Positions 7,224 to 16,216 of a stretch of DNA of 41,059 nucleotides are shown here, one piece after another (the stretch's first letter is position 1; each line of letters opens with the position of its first letter). Position numbers and translations under genes: made by a program. The DNA comes from Acidobacteriota bacterium (GTDB taxonomy: Bacteria; Acidobacteriota; Vicinamibacteria; Vicinamibacterales; UBA8438). The stretch lies in contig JAGWAI010000009.1 of NCBI GenBank assembly GCA_021296485.1, forward strand, positions 37,289-78,347, read 5' to 3'. A model generated the notes under the pieces. That model was given only the letters and a program-made list of their open reading frames with translations. It was not told the DNA's origin and made no database searches.

Positions 7224-7633
7224 CGGTCTGCGGTCCGCTCAATCCGTCCTGCGCCGTTCGCACCCGACGCGCGTGCGGAAAGCGATTCGTCGCGCAGCCG
7301 GTCGGCCACGCGCACTACCTGGACCATCGCCCGCACGCCGTGGACACGTACGATATGCGCGCCCGACAGAACGGCTCCGGCCACTGCCGCGGCGGTGCCC
7401 CACTCGCGCTCTCCGGGCGGGCATTCGCCGACAACTTCCTGGAGAAACGACTTCCGGGAAGGACCGACGAGCAGCGGCCGATCGAGCGCCGCGAGGGCGT
7501 CGAGCCGCGCCAACACCGCAAACGTCTGGTCCGCCCGCTTGGCGAACCCGAGCCCGGGATCGAGAATGACCTGCTCGCGCCGTATCCCGGCCGCCGCCGC
7601 GCGTCCGAGCGCAGCTTCCAGCTCCCGCGCCAC
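7220..7633 (-). CDS. folP: Dihydropteroate synthase, C-terminal fragment (frame-disrupted folP)
   Basis: A 137-residue ORF covering the C-terminal half of DHPS, beginning at a GTG that overlaps the TAG stop of the N-terminal fragment (TAGTG at about 7633). It carries VILDPGLGFAK, the pABA/sulfonamide-region loop GPSRKSFL, and the final strand HIVRVHGVRAM, where the family normally has RVHDV, so the Asp is Gly here. Relative to typical DHPS, roughly seven residues of the loop after MYRRAA seem missing together with the frame. The parts may make a split enzyme by translational coupling, or folP may be broken, or the sequence may contain an indel error. Confidence 0.8.
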   Translation of the reverse strand: MARELEAALGRAAAAGIRREQVILDPGLGFAKRADQTFAVLARLDALAALDRPLLVGPSRKSFLQEVVGECPPGEREWGTAAAVAGAVLSGAHIVRVHGVRAMVQVVRVADRLRDESLSARASGANGAGRIERTADR

Positions 7634-8121
7634 TAAGCGGCCCGGCGGTACATGTCGCGGGAGCGGCCCCGCATGTGCATCAGCACGACCGGGGCGCCGG
7701 CGGCCGCGACGACCTGCGCCAGATCCGGATCATAGCTCAGCCCCGAAACGTCGTTCACGATCGCGGCGCCATGATCCAGTGCCTGGCGCGCGACTTCCGC
7801 TTTGTACGTATCGACCGAGACCGGCACCCGCAACCTCGGCGCCAGACGCCGCAGCACCGGGATGACACGCGACGCTTCCTCGGTGGCCGGCAACTCCGCC
7901 GCGCCGGGCCGCGTCGATTCCCCGCCGATATCGATGATGTCCGCCCCCGACTGCTCGAGCGCGAGCGCGGCGTCCGCCGCCCGGCCCGGCTCCAGGTACG
8001 CACCGCCGTCGGCGAACGAGTCCGGGGTGACGTTGACAATCCCCATGACCAACGTGCGGTCACCCAGGGCCAGCCCGCGGCCACCCGGCAGACTCAGCGT
8101 GTAGCGGGCTCGCCGAAACAT
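7633..8121 (-). CDS. folP: Dihydropteroate synthase, N-terminal fragment (frame-disrupted folP)
   Basis: A 162-residue ORF with the N-terminal half of DHPS, which joins pABA to a pterin pyrophosphate in folate synthesis. Seen are MGIVNVTPDSFADGG, the IDIGGESTRPGA motif, VPVSVDTYKAEVA, AIVNDVSGL and VVLMHMRG. It ends at an in-frame TAG just after DMYRRAA, exactly where the family continues into a helix that the next ORF resumes in another frame. It is the first gene of the folP-cdaA-cdaR-glmM-pdxJ operon; repeat R4 lies directly upstream. Confidence 0.85.
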   Translation of the reverse strand: MFRRARYTLSLPGGRGLALGDRTLVMGIVNVTPDSFADGGAYLEPGRAADAALALEQSGADIIDIGGESTRPGAAELPATEEASRVIPVLRRLAPRLRVPVSVDTYKAEVARQALDHGAAIVNDVSGLSYDPDLAQVVAAAGAPVVLMHMRGRSRDMYRRAA

Positions 8122-8130
8122 TTCCTTAGA

Positions 8131-8204
8131 CGGGGCTGCGCGGCGTTACCACTTGGTGGGGCTGCGCCCCACAACCCCCGGCGGCCGCTAGCGGGGCGCG
8201 GGGA
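8131..8204 (+). repeat. Structured GC-rich repeat, short copy R4
   Basis: A truncated copy between ftsH and folP. It has a partial core at 8132-8139, a full GGGGCTGCGCCCC at 8158-8170, and the CCCCGGCGGCCGCTAGCGGGG box following it. The long second hairpin is absent. The unit ends at the ftsH stop codon. Confidence 0.75.
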
Positions 8205-10121
8205 CTATTCCTGCGGTATCGCCTTGTCGAGTGACGGAACGGAGGGCACGACTGTGGTGGACCGGTCTTCGGGACGATCCGTCTCGCCGCCGGACGGCGT
8301 GTGCCGGGAATTGGTGCTTACCGGCTCCTCGATCCGCAGCCCCTTGGCGATCCGCCGCACCTGGTCGGCGTCGAGCACCTCGCGGATCAGCAATTCCTCG
8401 GCGATCCGCGTGAGCTCCTGCTTGTGGGCTGACAGCGCCTCCCGCGCACGGTCGTAGTTGCCGGTCACGATCCGCTTCACTTCGCGGTCAATCCTGATGG
8501 CGCTGTCCTCGCTGTAGTCCTGCTGCTGGGAAATGTCGCGGCCAAGGAAGATCTGCTCCTCCTTCTTGCCGAACGTGAGCGGGCCCATTTCGTCGCTCAT
8601 GCCCCACTCGCACACCATGCGCCGCGCCATCTCGGTGGCCCGTTCCAGATCGTTACCGGCGCCGGTCGTGACGTTGCCGTTCGTCAGCTCTTCCGCAATC
8701 CGTCCGCCGAGCAGGATGGCAATCTGGTCGTTGAGGTAGTCGCGCGAGTAGTTGTGCTTGTCGTCGACCGGGAGCTGCTGGGTAACCCCCAGCGCCATTC
8801 CGCGCGGGATGATGGTGACCTTGTGGATTGGATCGGCGTTCGGGAGCAGCACCGTGAGCAGCGCATGCCCCGCCTCGTGTACCGCGGTGATCTGCTTCTC
8901 CTCGTCGCTGATGATCATCGAGCGCCGCTCGGAGCCCATCAGCACCTTGTCCTTGGCGAACTCGAAGTCGTCCATCCGCACGACCTTCTGGCTGTAGCGG
9001 GCCGCGTTGAGCGCCGCCTCGTTCACCAGGTTCGCCAGGTCGGCGCCCGAAAAGCCGGAGGTTCCCCGCGCCAGCACGTGCGTGTCGACGTCGTCCGACA
9101 GCGGAATCTTGCGGGTGTGAACGCCCAGGATGCCGTCGCGGCCCTTCACGTCGGGCCGGTTCACGACGATGCGGCGGTCGAAACGGCCGGGCCGCAGCAA
9201 CGCCGGGTCGAGCACGTCGGGTCGGTTCGTCGCCGCCACCAGGATGACGCCCTCGTTCGACTCGAAGCCGTCCATCTCGACGAGCAGTTGATTCAGTGTC
9301 TGCTCGCGCTCGTCGTGTCCGCCGCCGAGTCCCGCGCCGCGGTGCCGGCCGACGGCGTCGATCTCATCGATGAAGACGATGCAGGGGGCGTTCTTCTTGC
9401 CCTGCTCGAACAGGTCACGCACGCGGGATGCGCCCACGCCGACGAACATTTCGACGAAATCGGAACCGCTGATCGAGAAGAACGGCACGTTCGCCTCGCC
9501 CGCCACGGCGCGCGCAAGAAGCGTCTTGCCCGTTCCGGGCGGCCCCATCAGCAGCACGCCCTTCGGAATGCGGCCGCCGAGCTTCTGGAACTTCTGCGGT
9601 TCCTTCAGGAACTCGATGATCTCCTGCAGCTCCTCCTTCGGCTCGTCAACGCCCGCGACGTCCTTGAAGGTGACCTTCTTCTGCGTGTTGGACGACAGCT
9701 TGGCGCGGCTGCGTCCGAACGACAGCGCCTTGTTGCCGCTGTTCTTCATCTGGCGCATGAAGAAGATCCAGAAGCCGATGATCAGCAGGAACGGCGCCCA
9801 CGAGTACAGCAGCGTCGCCCACGCACTGTTCTCCGCCTCCCGTGCCGTGACCGCCACGTCCCGGTCGACCAACTGGTTGACGAGGCCCTCGTACTGCGGC
9901 GGCGCGTAGGTGCGGAAACGGTCGCCCGCCGTCAGCGTGCCGGTGATCTCGTTACCTGCGATCGTGACGGTCTCGACCTGTCCGGCATCGACCCAGCGCA
10001 CGAACTCGCTGAAGCTGGCCGAGTTGTCGCCGGTCTGGAACTGCGTGGAGAAGCTCCAGATCATGACCACGACGACGACCAGGACGACCCAGAAGACGAG
10101 ACTGCGCACGGTCGAATTCAA
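8205..10121 (-). CDS. ftsH: ATP-dependent zinc metalloprotease FtsH
   Basis: A 638-residue FtsH, a membrane AAA+ protease that degrades damaged membrane proteins and regulators. It has a first membrane segment at 9-25, a periplasmic domain, a second membrane segment at about 104-122, Walker A GPPGTGKT at 193-200, Walker B IVFIDEID at 248-255, the second region of homology around [20 protein letters not shown], and zinc site HEAGH at 415-419. The start is TTG at 10121, chosen because GGAGGG lies six bases upstream and the residues following ([15 protein letters not shown]) form the expected first membrane segment. The C-terminal tail after about 600 is polar and variable, as usual. Confidence 0.97.
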   Translation of the reverse strand: MNSTVRSLVFWVVLVVVVVMIWSFSTQFQTGDNSASFSEFVRWVDAGQVETVTIAGNEITGTLTAGDRFRTYAPPQYEGLVNQLVDRDVAVTAREAENSAWATLLYSWAPFLLIIGFWIFFMRQMKNSGNKALSFGRSRAKLSSNTQKKVTFKDVAGVDEPKEELQEIIEFLKEPQKFQKLGGRIPKGVLLMGPPGTGKTLLARAVAGEANVPFFSISGSDFVEMFVGVGASRVRDLFEQGKKNAPCIVFIDEIDAVGRHRGAGLGGGHDEREQTLNQLLVEMDGFESNEGVILVAATNRPDVLDPALLRPGRFDRRIVVNRPDVKGRDGILGVHTRKIPLSDDVDTHVLARGTSGFSGADLANLVNEAALNAARYSQKVVRMDDFEFAKDKVLMGSERRSMIISDEEKQITAVHEAGHALLTVLLPNADPIHKVTIIPRGMALGVTQQLPVDDKHNYSRDYLNDQIAILLGGRIAEELTNGNVTTGAGNDLERATEMARRMVCEWGMSDEMGPLTFGKKEEQIFLGRDISQQQDYSEDSAIRIDREVKRIVTGNYDRAREALSAHKQELTRIAEELLIREVLDADQVRRIAKGLRIEEPVSTNSRHTPSGGETDRPEDRSTTVVPSVPSLDKAIPQE

Positions 10122-10187
10122 CCGATCCCTCCAGGCATACTTGTCTCAAAGGTTAGCATGTCCGGGTAATCGGAGGTATCGCGAACA

Positions 10188-11204
10188 TCAACCCCTGCCG
10201 GCTCGCCGCGGGCGCGGCAACGGCGGCCGGACCACCAGGCGCGAACCGCGCCACTCGACGCGGCAGCCCGGAAAATCGGCCTCCCGCAGTTCGGCGCCCG
10301 GCTCGGCGGCCACGCCCAGGAACCGTTCCACCGGATCGAATTCCGTCGGCCGGCCGGCTACGTGCTCCAGCGCCCGACGGGCCAGCCGGCGCGCGATGGC
10401 CGGCGGCTGGCGCGCCAGCGCCGCGGCGTCGACCGTCGCCTCCTGCTCGCCGAGGGCCAGGACCGCGGGGACGGCCGCGTCGACCGCGGCTTCCATCCAC
10501 TCCGAATCGGCGCGCACGATCTCGGATGTGCGCGCCAGCACATTCGCGATGGCCGGGGAAAAACGCGCCTCGATAAATGGAATCAACTCGTGCCGCACCC
10601 GGTTGCGCGTGAACGCCGGATCGCAGTTGCTCTCGTCCTCGCGGAACGCCTGTCCGCAACCGGCCAGATAGGCGCGCAGCTCGGACCGGCGGGCGTGCAG
10701 CAACGGCCGGACAACGCAGCCGGCGCGCGGCCTGATCCCGGCGAGTCCGTCCGGGCCCGCGCCGCGGACCAGCCGCATCAGGCAGGTCTCGGCCTGGTCA
10801 TCCTGGTGGTGTCCGGTCGCGACCCGGTCGACGCGCAGCCGGTGCGCGGCGCGGCCGAAGAACGCGTATCGCTCGCGGTGCCCGGCATCCTCGATGGAGA
10901 TGCGGCCGCGCCGGGCCGCCTGCCGGACGTCCACGCGCTCCACGTCGATTGGCAGCGAAAGGGAGGCGGCCAGCTCGCGGCAGAACTGCTCGTCCGCGTC
11001 CGCCGCCGCGCGGAGCCGGTGGTTCAGGTGCACGACGCCCGCCAGCACGAATCCGGCCCGCTCCGCCAGCTCGCGCAGCAGCAAGGTCAGGGCTACCGAG
11101 TCGGCGCCGCCGGAAAGCGCGGCAGCCACGCGCCCGCCCGCCGGAAAGAGCCGCTCCCGGCGGATCAGGCGCAGGACACGCTCGTGCAGGGATGAAGACG
11201 GCAT
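10188..11204 (-). CDS. tilS: tRNA(Ile)-lysidine synthase
   Basis: A 338-residue TilS, which adds lysine to C34 of the AUA-reading tRNA(Ile). The PP-loop SGGADS is at residues 31-36, followed by HLNHRLRAAADADEQFC, the GHHQDDQAETCLMRLVRGAG block typical of TilS, and the NCDPAFTRNRVRHELIPFI segment. It is shorter than E. coli TilS and carries only a reduced C-terminal domain. It lies upstream of ftsH on the same strand, a common neighbourhood, but the hpt gene often found between them is absent. Confidence 0.93.
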   Translation of the reverse strand: MPSSSLHERVLRLIRRERLFPAGGRVAAALSGGADSVALTLLLRELAERAGFVLAGVVHLNHRLRAAADADEQFCRELAASLSLPIDVERVDVRQAARRGRISIEDAGHRERYAFFGRAAHRLRVDRVATGHHQDDQAETCLMRLVRGAGPDGLAGIRPRAGCVVRPLLHARRSELRAYLAGCGQAFREDESNCDPAFTRNRVRHELIPFIEARFSPAIANVLARTSEIVRADSEWMEAAVDAAVPAVLALGEQEATVDAAALARQPPAIARRLARRALEHVAGRPTEFDPVERFLGVAAEPGAELREADFPGCRVEWRGSRLVVRPPLPRPRRAGRG

Positions 11205-11233
11205 GAGCCCAGGGAACCGGAGTTTATCCGCTA

Positions 11234-11262
11234 TTGACTCACCGTGAATCGTCGCGTACCGT
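11234..11262 (+). promoter_or_regulatory. Possible sigma-70-type promoter for the PQQ dehydrogenase
   Basis: In the 86-base divergent gap between tilS and the PQQ gene there is TTGACT (11234-11239), a 17-base spacer and TACCGT (11257-11262). The -35 box is good and the -10 box is weak (three of six). This is only a pattern match. Confidence 0.25.
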
Positions 11263-11290
11263 CCGGATCAGCCTCACCAGGGAGACGCGC

Positions 11291-12991
11291 ATGACACGAA
11301 CGCTGCTCGCATCCGTCTCGGCCGCGCTGCTGCTCGCGGGCTCACCCGGTGCGGCCCAGGTCACCGACTTCACGCCCGTGACCGATGCGATGCTCCAGAA
11401 TCCGTCGCCGGCCGACTGGTTGAACTGGCGTCGTACGCTCGACGCCCAGGCGCACAGCCCGCTCGACGAAATCACTACCGAAAACGTCGCGGACCTGCGC
11501 CTCGTCTGGAGCTGGGCCATGGCCGACGGCTCACAGCAGACGACGCCGCTCGTCTACGACGGCGTCATGTACCTGGCGAATCCCGGCGAGATTATCCATG
11601 CGCTCGACGCCGCCACCGGCGAGTTGCTGTGGGAGTACCGCCGCGACGCCCCGGCGCCCGGCGAGAGCTACGGTGGACCGCCCCCGGGCCGCGCCCACCG
11701 CAATCTCGCCATCTACCAGGACATGCTCTACCTGAACACGGCCGACGCGCACGTGATCGCGATTGACGCCCGCACCGGCGAAGCGGTCTGGGACAACGAT
11801 GTCGGCAAGGGGGTGGGCTACCAGTTCTCGAGCGGCGCCATCGTCGCCGAAGGCAAGGTGGTGTCGGGCCTGACCAGCTGCGGCCGCTACCGCGACGACA
11901 CGTGCTACATCGTGGCCCTCGACGCCGCCACCGGCCAGGAGCTCTGGCGGACCTCGACCATCGCCCGGCCCGGCGAGCGCGGCGGCGACACGTGGGGCGA
12001 CCTTCCGCTCATGTTCCGGGCGGGCAGCGACTCGTGGATTCCGGGCAGCTACGACCCGATCACGCGGACGCTCTTCCACGGCACCTCGCAGGCCAAGCCG
12101 TGGGCGTCGGCGGCCCGCGGCACCGACGGCGACGGGCTCTACACCAACTCCACCCTTGCGCTCGACCTGGACACAGGCGAGATGAAGTGGTACTTCCAGC
12201 ACATTCCAGGCGACACGCTCGACATGGACGAGGTGTTCGAGCGGATCCTGGTCGACTACGACGGCCGGCGCTCGGTATTCACCATGGGCAAGATGGCCGT
12301 GCTGTGGGAGCTGGACCTGGAGACCGGGCAGTTCCGCAGCGCGAAGGACCTGGGCTACCAGACCTTTGCCGATGTCGACCCGGCGACGGGCGAGCTCTCC
12401 TTCCGCGAAGGCATGGTCCCGGTGCTGGGCGAGCCCGTCTTCTGGTGCCCCAGCACCTCGGGATTCAAGAGCTGGCGCGCCATGTCGTATCACCCGGCGC
12501 ACGAAACCTTCTACGTTCCGATCAATCTCAACTGCGAGACGGCGATCTTCGGACCGGTCGACAGGGTTCCGGGCGGCGGCGGCATCGGCCCGGTGCGCCG
12601 CACGAACCACATGCACCCGGACAGCCCCGACGGGTTGGGCGAGCTGCTGGCGATGAGCATGCGGACCGGCGAAATCCGCTGGCGCTTCCGCACGCGGACG
12701 CCCATCAACACTGCGGCGTTGACGACGGCCGGCGACATCGTCGTCGCGGGCGACTGGGACCGGCAGCTGTACGTCTTCGACGCAGAGAACGGCGGCATCC
12801 TGTGGCAGACGCGCCTGCCGCAGTCGCTGCAGGGCTTTCCCGTCACCTACGAGGCCGGCGGCACGCAGTACATCGCCGTGCCTACCGGTACCGGGGGCGG
12901 CAGTTGGGGCACCTCGGTGCCGGCCGATCTCCTGCCCGACAAGCGGCGTCCCGCGGGCGGGAACGGCGTCTACGTGTTCGCCCTGCCGTAA
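11291..12991 (+). CDS. Secreted PQQ-dependent dehydrogenase-like beta-propeller protein
   Basis: A 566-residue eight-blade quinoprotein of the methanol/ethanol dehydrogenase superfamily without a cytochrome c domain. The start is the ATG at 11291, with AGGGAGA upstream, giving a signal peptide of about 22 residues (TLLASVSAALLLAGSPGAAQ). Propeller 'tryptophan-docking' repeats recur, such as ALDAATGELLWEYRRDAP and ALDAATGQELWRTSTIARPG. An Asp-Met-Asp at 311-313 sits where the catalytic Asp-x-Asp of lanthanide-type enzymes is expected (DTLDMDE). No vicinal Cys pair is seen. It probably oxidises an alcohol or sugar in the periplasm. The substrate is unknown, and no PQQ synthesis gene is in the window. 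Confidence 0.85.
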   Translation: MTRTLLASVSAALLLAGSPGAAQVTDFTPVTDAMLQNPSPADWLNWRRTLDAQAHSPLDEITTENVADLRLVWSWAMADGSQQTTPLVYDGVMYLANPGEIIHALDAATGELLWEYRRDAPAPGESYGGPPPGRAHRNLAIYQDMLYLNTADAHVIAIDARTGEAVWDNDVGKGVGYQFSSGAIVAEGKVVSGLTSCGRYRDDTCYIVALDAATGQELWRTSTIARPGERGGDTWGDLPLMFRAGSDSWIPGSYDPITRTLFHGTSQAKPWASAARGTDGDGLYTNSTLALDLDTGEMKWYFQHIPGDTLDMDEVFERILVDYDGRRSVFTMGKMAVLWELDLETGQFRSAKDLGYQTFADVDPATGELSFREGMVPVLGEPVFWCPSTSGFKSWRAMSYHPAHETFYVPINLNCETAIFGPVDRVPGGGGIGPVRRTNHMHPDSPDGLGELLAMSMRTGEIRWRFRTRTPINTAALTTAGDIVVAGDWDRQLYVFDAENGGILWQTRLPQSLQGFPVTYEAGGTQYIAVPTGTGGGSWGTSVPADLLPDKRRPAGGNGVYVFALP

Positions 12992-13699
12992 TCAGCGGGT
13001 GTGGTTGGCGAGCATCTCGAACCAGCCCTCCAGCGCCACCTCGCCGTCCGGCGGGCTCGGCTGCCGCTCGAGAATGATGTCGCGGGTTTCGTACGGGTAG
13101 TCGTAGTACCGCTCGTTCGCGTCGCGGTCGGAGCGCACGGTGGAGCCCTCGAGGCTGACGCCCGCAAACAGGCCGCGCGACCGCGAATAGCTGAGGATCT
13201 CGGCCGTCAGCAGCAGGTCGGTTGCCGCGGCGGCGCTGCGCCCCACGGGACCGGCGGCCACCGACGCGTCGGCGCCGATCTTGAACTGGTTGTCCAGAAT
13301 GCGGTCCAGGCCGCGCCGGTTCATGATCAGCAGCATGATGTCGGTCGCCTGGCCGCCGATCTGCAGACCGAAGCTGGCGCCCGTAATCGTCAGAAAGGCG
13401 GGCAACGACCACTCGCCGGTCCTGACGTCGCGCGCGCTGATGATCCCCCGCCCGCGATGGGCGCCGAAGATGAACCCGCCGCGAACCGTCGAAGGAAAGA
13501 TCGCGATGGCGTCGACGTTCGACATCACGGAACGCGGCACGCCCGCGTCGTCCGCCCGCATGATCGCCTGCAGCGCCTGCGCCGAATCCCAGATCCGATC
13601 CGCTTCGTCCGACTGCGCGGACGCCGCGGCCGGCGCTCCCAGCATCAGGCAGAGCACCGCTGCCGCCACCGCGTAACCACCATGGAATCTGATGTGCAT
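12992..13699 (-). CDS. Secreted SYLF-domain (DUF500/Ysc84) lipid-binding protein
   Basis: A 235-residue protein with an ATG start at 13699 and a signal peptide ending near ...APAAASAQ (residue about 29). The remainder is a SYLF domain: AIMRADDAGVPRSVMSNVDA, AIAIFPSTVRGGFIFGAHRGRG, GEWSLPAFLTITGASFGLQIGGQATD, LIMNRRGLDRILDNQFKIGADAS and SRSRGLFAGVSLEGSTV. SYLF domains bind phosphoinositides in eukaryotes; the bacterial secreted forms have no settled role. It is the last gene of the cytochrome c / PQQ dehydrogenase / SYLF operon and ends tail-to-tail, with no gap, against the plus-strand PQQ gene. Confidence 0.88.
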   Translation of the reverse strand: MHIRFHGGYAVAAAVLCLMLGAPAAASAQSDEADRIWDSAQALQAIMRADDAGVPRSVMSNVDAIAIFPSTVRGGFIFGAHRGRGIISARDVRTGEWSLPAFLTITGASFGLQIGGQATDIMLLIMNRRGLDRILDNQFKIGADASVAAGPVGRSAAAATDLLLTAEILSYSRSRGLFAGVSLEGSTVRSDRDANERYYDYPYETRDIILERQPSPPDGEVALEGWFEMLANHTR

Positions 13700-13707
13700 G
13701 AGGTCCA

Positions 13708-15408
13708 CTATCGGTTGCGCAACGCGAAAGTCGAGAGGGCGTTGCCGGCAATCACGGCCACGTACTGCGTGCCGTCCACTTCGTACGTCATCGGGCCGTT
13801 GACAATCTGGCCGCCGAGGCTCGCCTTCCACAGCAGATCGCCCGTGCGCGCATCCAGGGCCTGGAAGTAGCCCGACCGCGCGCCGGTGAACAGCAGATCC
13901 GCCGCGGTCGTCAGGATGCCGCTGCTGATGACGTCGGTCAACTCGAACTTCCATTTCTGCTCGCCCGTCAGCGCGTCCACCGCCAGCACCGCCCCGTGCC
14001 CCACGGCGTCGGTCCACCTGTTGATCGGCCCGCGCGTCAGTCCCGGCAGGCCCGGCGCGCCGGCCACCGGTGCGTAGCCTCGAGGCCCGTCGGGCCCGCC
14101 GCCGACGAATCTCTGGCCCGCTTCGTACTCCTGCGGCGCTCCACCGAAGACCGTCGCATAGTCTTCCCAGGCCGGGATATAGAACAGCTCGGTGCGTGGG
14201 CTGTAAGCCGGCGAGTACCAATTGGTGGCGCCCTGAATGCCGGGATAGGTGGGCGCGCCGGGCGGCTGCGGCGTCTCTATCGGACGCCCGCTGTCGTCCA
14301 GACCCTCCGCCCAGTTCACGCTCACGAACGGCAGCCCGGTGAAGAAGCGCCCCGTCGCGCGGTCCAGCACGTAGTAGAACCCGTTGCGATTTGCCCACAG
14401 CATCACCTTGAACAGCGTGCCGCCGCGCTCGATGTCCGCCAGCACCGGAATCTGCACCGAGTCGTAGTCGTACTGGAAATGCCAGCGCAGCTCACCCGTG
14501 TCCGCGTCGAGCGCCACCACCGAGTTGGAATACAGGTTGTCGCCGGGCCGCTGCTCGCGGTAGAAGTCCGGTCCCGGATTGCCTATGCCCCAATACGTCA
14601 GGTTCAGCTCGGGGTCGTACGATCCGGTCAGCCAGGCTGGCGCCCCGCCGTGCTTCCACGCCTCCGGGTCGCAGTAGGTTTCCGGATTCGGCGGGCACGG
14701 CTCCCAGGTCTCATGACCGGGCTCGCCCGGGCCCGGAATGGTGTGGAAGCGCCAGACCTCATCGCCGGTCTCGGCGTCCAGCGCCGTGATGAAGCCGCGG
14801 ACGCCGCGGTCGCCGCCGGCGGTGCCGACGATCACCTTGTCCTTGACGGCCAGCGGCGCGCCCGTGAACGAGTACGCCAAGTGCTTGTCGGCCGCCTCGA
14901 CATCCCACAGCTCGGCGCCGGTCACCGCGTCAATGGCCACGATGTGCGCGTCGAGCGTGGACATGAACAGCCGGTCGCCGAGCGCCGCCACGCCTCGATT
15001 GTTCGACCCGCAGCAGGCGCGGTGGTCGGACGGCGTCGGATACTCGTAGATCCAGAACACGCGGCCCGTCCGGGCGTCGAGCGCCACGATGTCGTTCGGC
15101 CGCTGCGTCAGGTACATCACCCCGTCGACCACCAGCGGCGTGGACTGCCACGGACCGAACACCGGCGTCTGGTACACCCACTGCAACTGGAGGTCGCCGA
15201 CGTTTGCGGTCGTGATCTCATCGAGCTCGCTGTAGCGCTGGCTGAAATAGGTGCCGGAGTACGTCAGCCAGTTGTGCGGCTCGCTCAGTGCGTCCCGCAG
15301 GCGCGCAAACGGCACCTGCGCAGCCAGACCGTCCGCGATCAGCAGCCCCAGCGCGATCGCCAGCAGCCCCCCCGCGACGAAACCCCTCGCCGTCGTCCTG
15401 CCTCGCAT
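13708..15408 (-). CDS. PQQ-dependent alcohol dehydrogenase-type quinoprotein
   Basis: A 566-residue secreted quinoprotein; the hydrophobic N-terminus GFVAGGLLAIALGLLIADGLA is a signal or anchor. It has the vicinal cysteine pair at 132-133 (RACCGSNN) that stacks over PQQ, propeller repeats such as ALDARTGRVFWIYEYPTP and ALDAETGDEVWRFHTIPGPG, and LWANRNGFYYVLDRATGRF. After WHFQ the sequence goes directly to YDYDSVQIPV, giving Asp-Tyr-Asp at 314-316. Compared with family members as I recall them, the loop before this Asp-x-Asp is about six residues shorter. The neighbouring cytochrome c gene, five bases upstream in the same operon, is the likely electron acceptor. Confidence 0.9.
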   Translation of the reverse strand: MRGRTTARGFVAGGLLAIALGLLIADGLAAQVPFARLRDALSEPHNWLTYSGTYFSQRYSELDEITTANVGDLQLQWVYQTPVFGPWQSTPLVVDGVMYLTQRPNDIVALDARTGRVFWIYEYPTPSDHRACCGSNNRGVAALGDRLFMSTLDAHIVAIDAVTGAELWDVEAADKHLAYSFTGAPLAVKDKVIVGTAGGDRGVRGFITALDAETGDEVWRFHTIPGPGEPGHETWEPCPPNPETYCDPEAWKHGGAPAWLTGSYDPELNLTYWGIGNPGPDFYREQRPGDNLYSNSVVALDADTGELRWHFQYDYDSVQIPVLADIERGGTLFKVMLWANRNGFYYVLDRATGRFFTGLPFVSVNWAEGLDDSGRPIETPQPPGAPTYPGIQGATNWYSPAYSPRTELFYIPAWEDYATVFGGAPQEYEAGQRFVGGGPDGPRGYAPVAGAPGLPGLTRGPINRWTDAVGHGAVLAVDALTGEQKWKFELTDVISSGILTTAADLLFTGARSGYFQALDARTGDLLWKASLGGQIVNGPMTYEVDGTQYVAVIAGNALSTFALRNR

Positions 15409-15413
15409 GGCGC

Positions 15414-16187
15414 TCAGCCCTTCAGGGAGACGAGATAGGCCAGGACGTCCGCCAACTCCTGTTCGTCCAGCAGGTCAGCATAGGACGGCATCGGCGATTC
15501 GGTGCCCACCGTGAACTGCTGCAGGCGATCCTTGTCGAACGAGCGCAGCCGCCCCTGGTCGTCAATGATCTGCACGGTGTAGGTGTCTTCGTTCAGCCGC
15601 CGGCCGTTGACGCGCTCGCCCTCGTCCGTCACCAGCTCGACGGGGCGATCGATGGGCCGCATGGTCCCGGTCGGATCGAGCAGCGAGCGGCGCAGTGCGC
15701 TCGGCGGCCGCGCGGTGCCGATGGCCGTCAGATCCGGCGAGCCGCGCGGACCGCGCTGCTTCACGCGATGACAGCTCAGGCAGTCGCCCCTGCCCTCGAA
15801 GAGCATCTGCCCGCGCCCGGCGTCACCCAACGTGACCGCATCCACCTCGTAGTTGGGGTTCCGCAGGAAGGCGATGATGCCGGTCATCTCGGCCGTATCC
15901 AGATCGAACGCCAGCATCCCCGTGTCGGGAATCCCGTTGCTGATGAGCCCGCGCAGGTCCCGATCGGACGCGGCCCGCCGGAACTGCCCGCTGCGCAGAT
16001 CGACGCCCGCGATGCCGTCGCCGGTGTCACCGTGACAGCTGACGCACTGCGAGCGGTAGACGCTGAGGCCGTACTCGATGTCGGCCGGGTCGTATTCGGT
16101 GTGATCCTGCGCCTGCGCCTGACCGCCCCAGCCGATCAGCAGTAGCGCTGCACAGGCGGAAAGCCGTACGAAGATCGGTCGACTCAT
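15414..16187 (-). CDS. Periplasmic diheme cytochrome c
   Basis: A 257-residue protein with a signal peptide (FVRLSACAALLLIGWGGQAQA). The start is the ATG at 16187, just downstream of GGGAGGG. Two class I haem sites are visible: CVSCH near residue 48, and CLSCH near residue 135 in the second half. The second domain continues to MPSYADLLDEQELADVLAYLVSL, with the probable axial Met in SPMPSY. A middle stretch (ELVTDEGERVNGRRLNEDTYTVQI) matches the Q-rich insertion common in haem-binding domains fused to PQQ or sugar dehydrogenases. It is co-transcribed with the PQQ dehydrogenase and probably takes its electrons. Confidence 0.92.
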   Translation of the reverse strand: MSRPIFVRLSACAALLLIGWGGQAQAQDHTEYDPADIEYGLSVYRSQCVSCHGDTGDGIAGVDLRSGQFRRAASDRDLRGLISNGIPDTGMLAFDLDTAEMTGIIAFLRNPNYEVDAVTLGDAGRGQMLFEGRGDCLSCHRVKQRGPRGSPDLTAIGTARPPSALRRSLLDPTGTMRPIDRPVELVTDEGERVNGRRLNEDTYTVQIIDDQGRLRSFDKDRLQQFTVGTESPMPSYADLLDEQELADVLAYLVSLKG

Positions 16188-16216
16188 GCGTACCCTCCCG
16201 CAAAGCACCAATTATA

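Noticed and set aside
8131-8204. Repeat R4 as a Rho-independent terminator of ftsH
   Set aside because: The hairpins lack a T-tract on either strand, so a standard terminator is not supported; it was kept only as a repeat.
8754-10169. 471-residue plus-strand ORF opposite ftsH
   Set aside because: FtsH is complete with all motifs on the minus strand, so this frame is non-coding.
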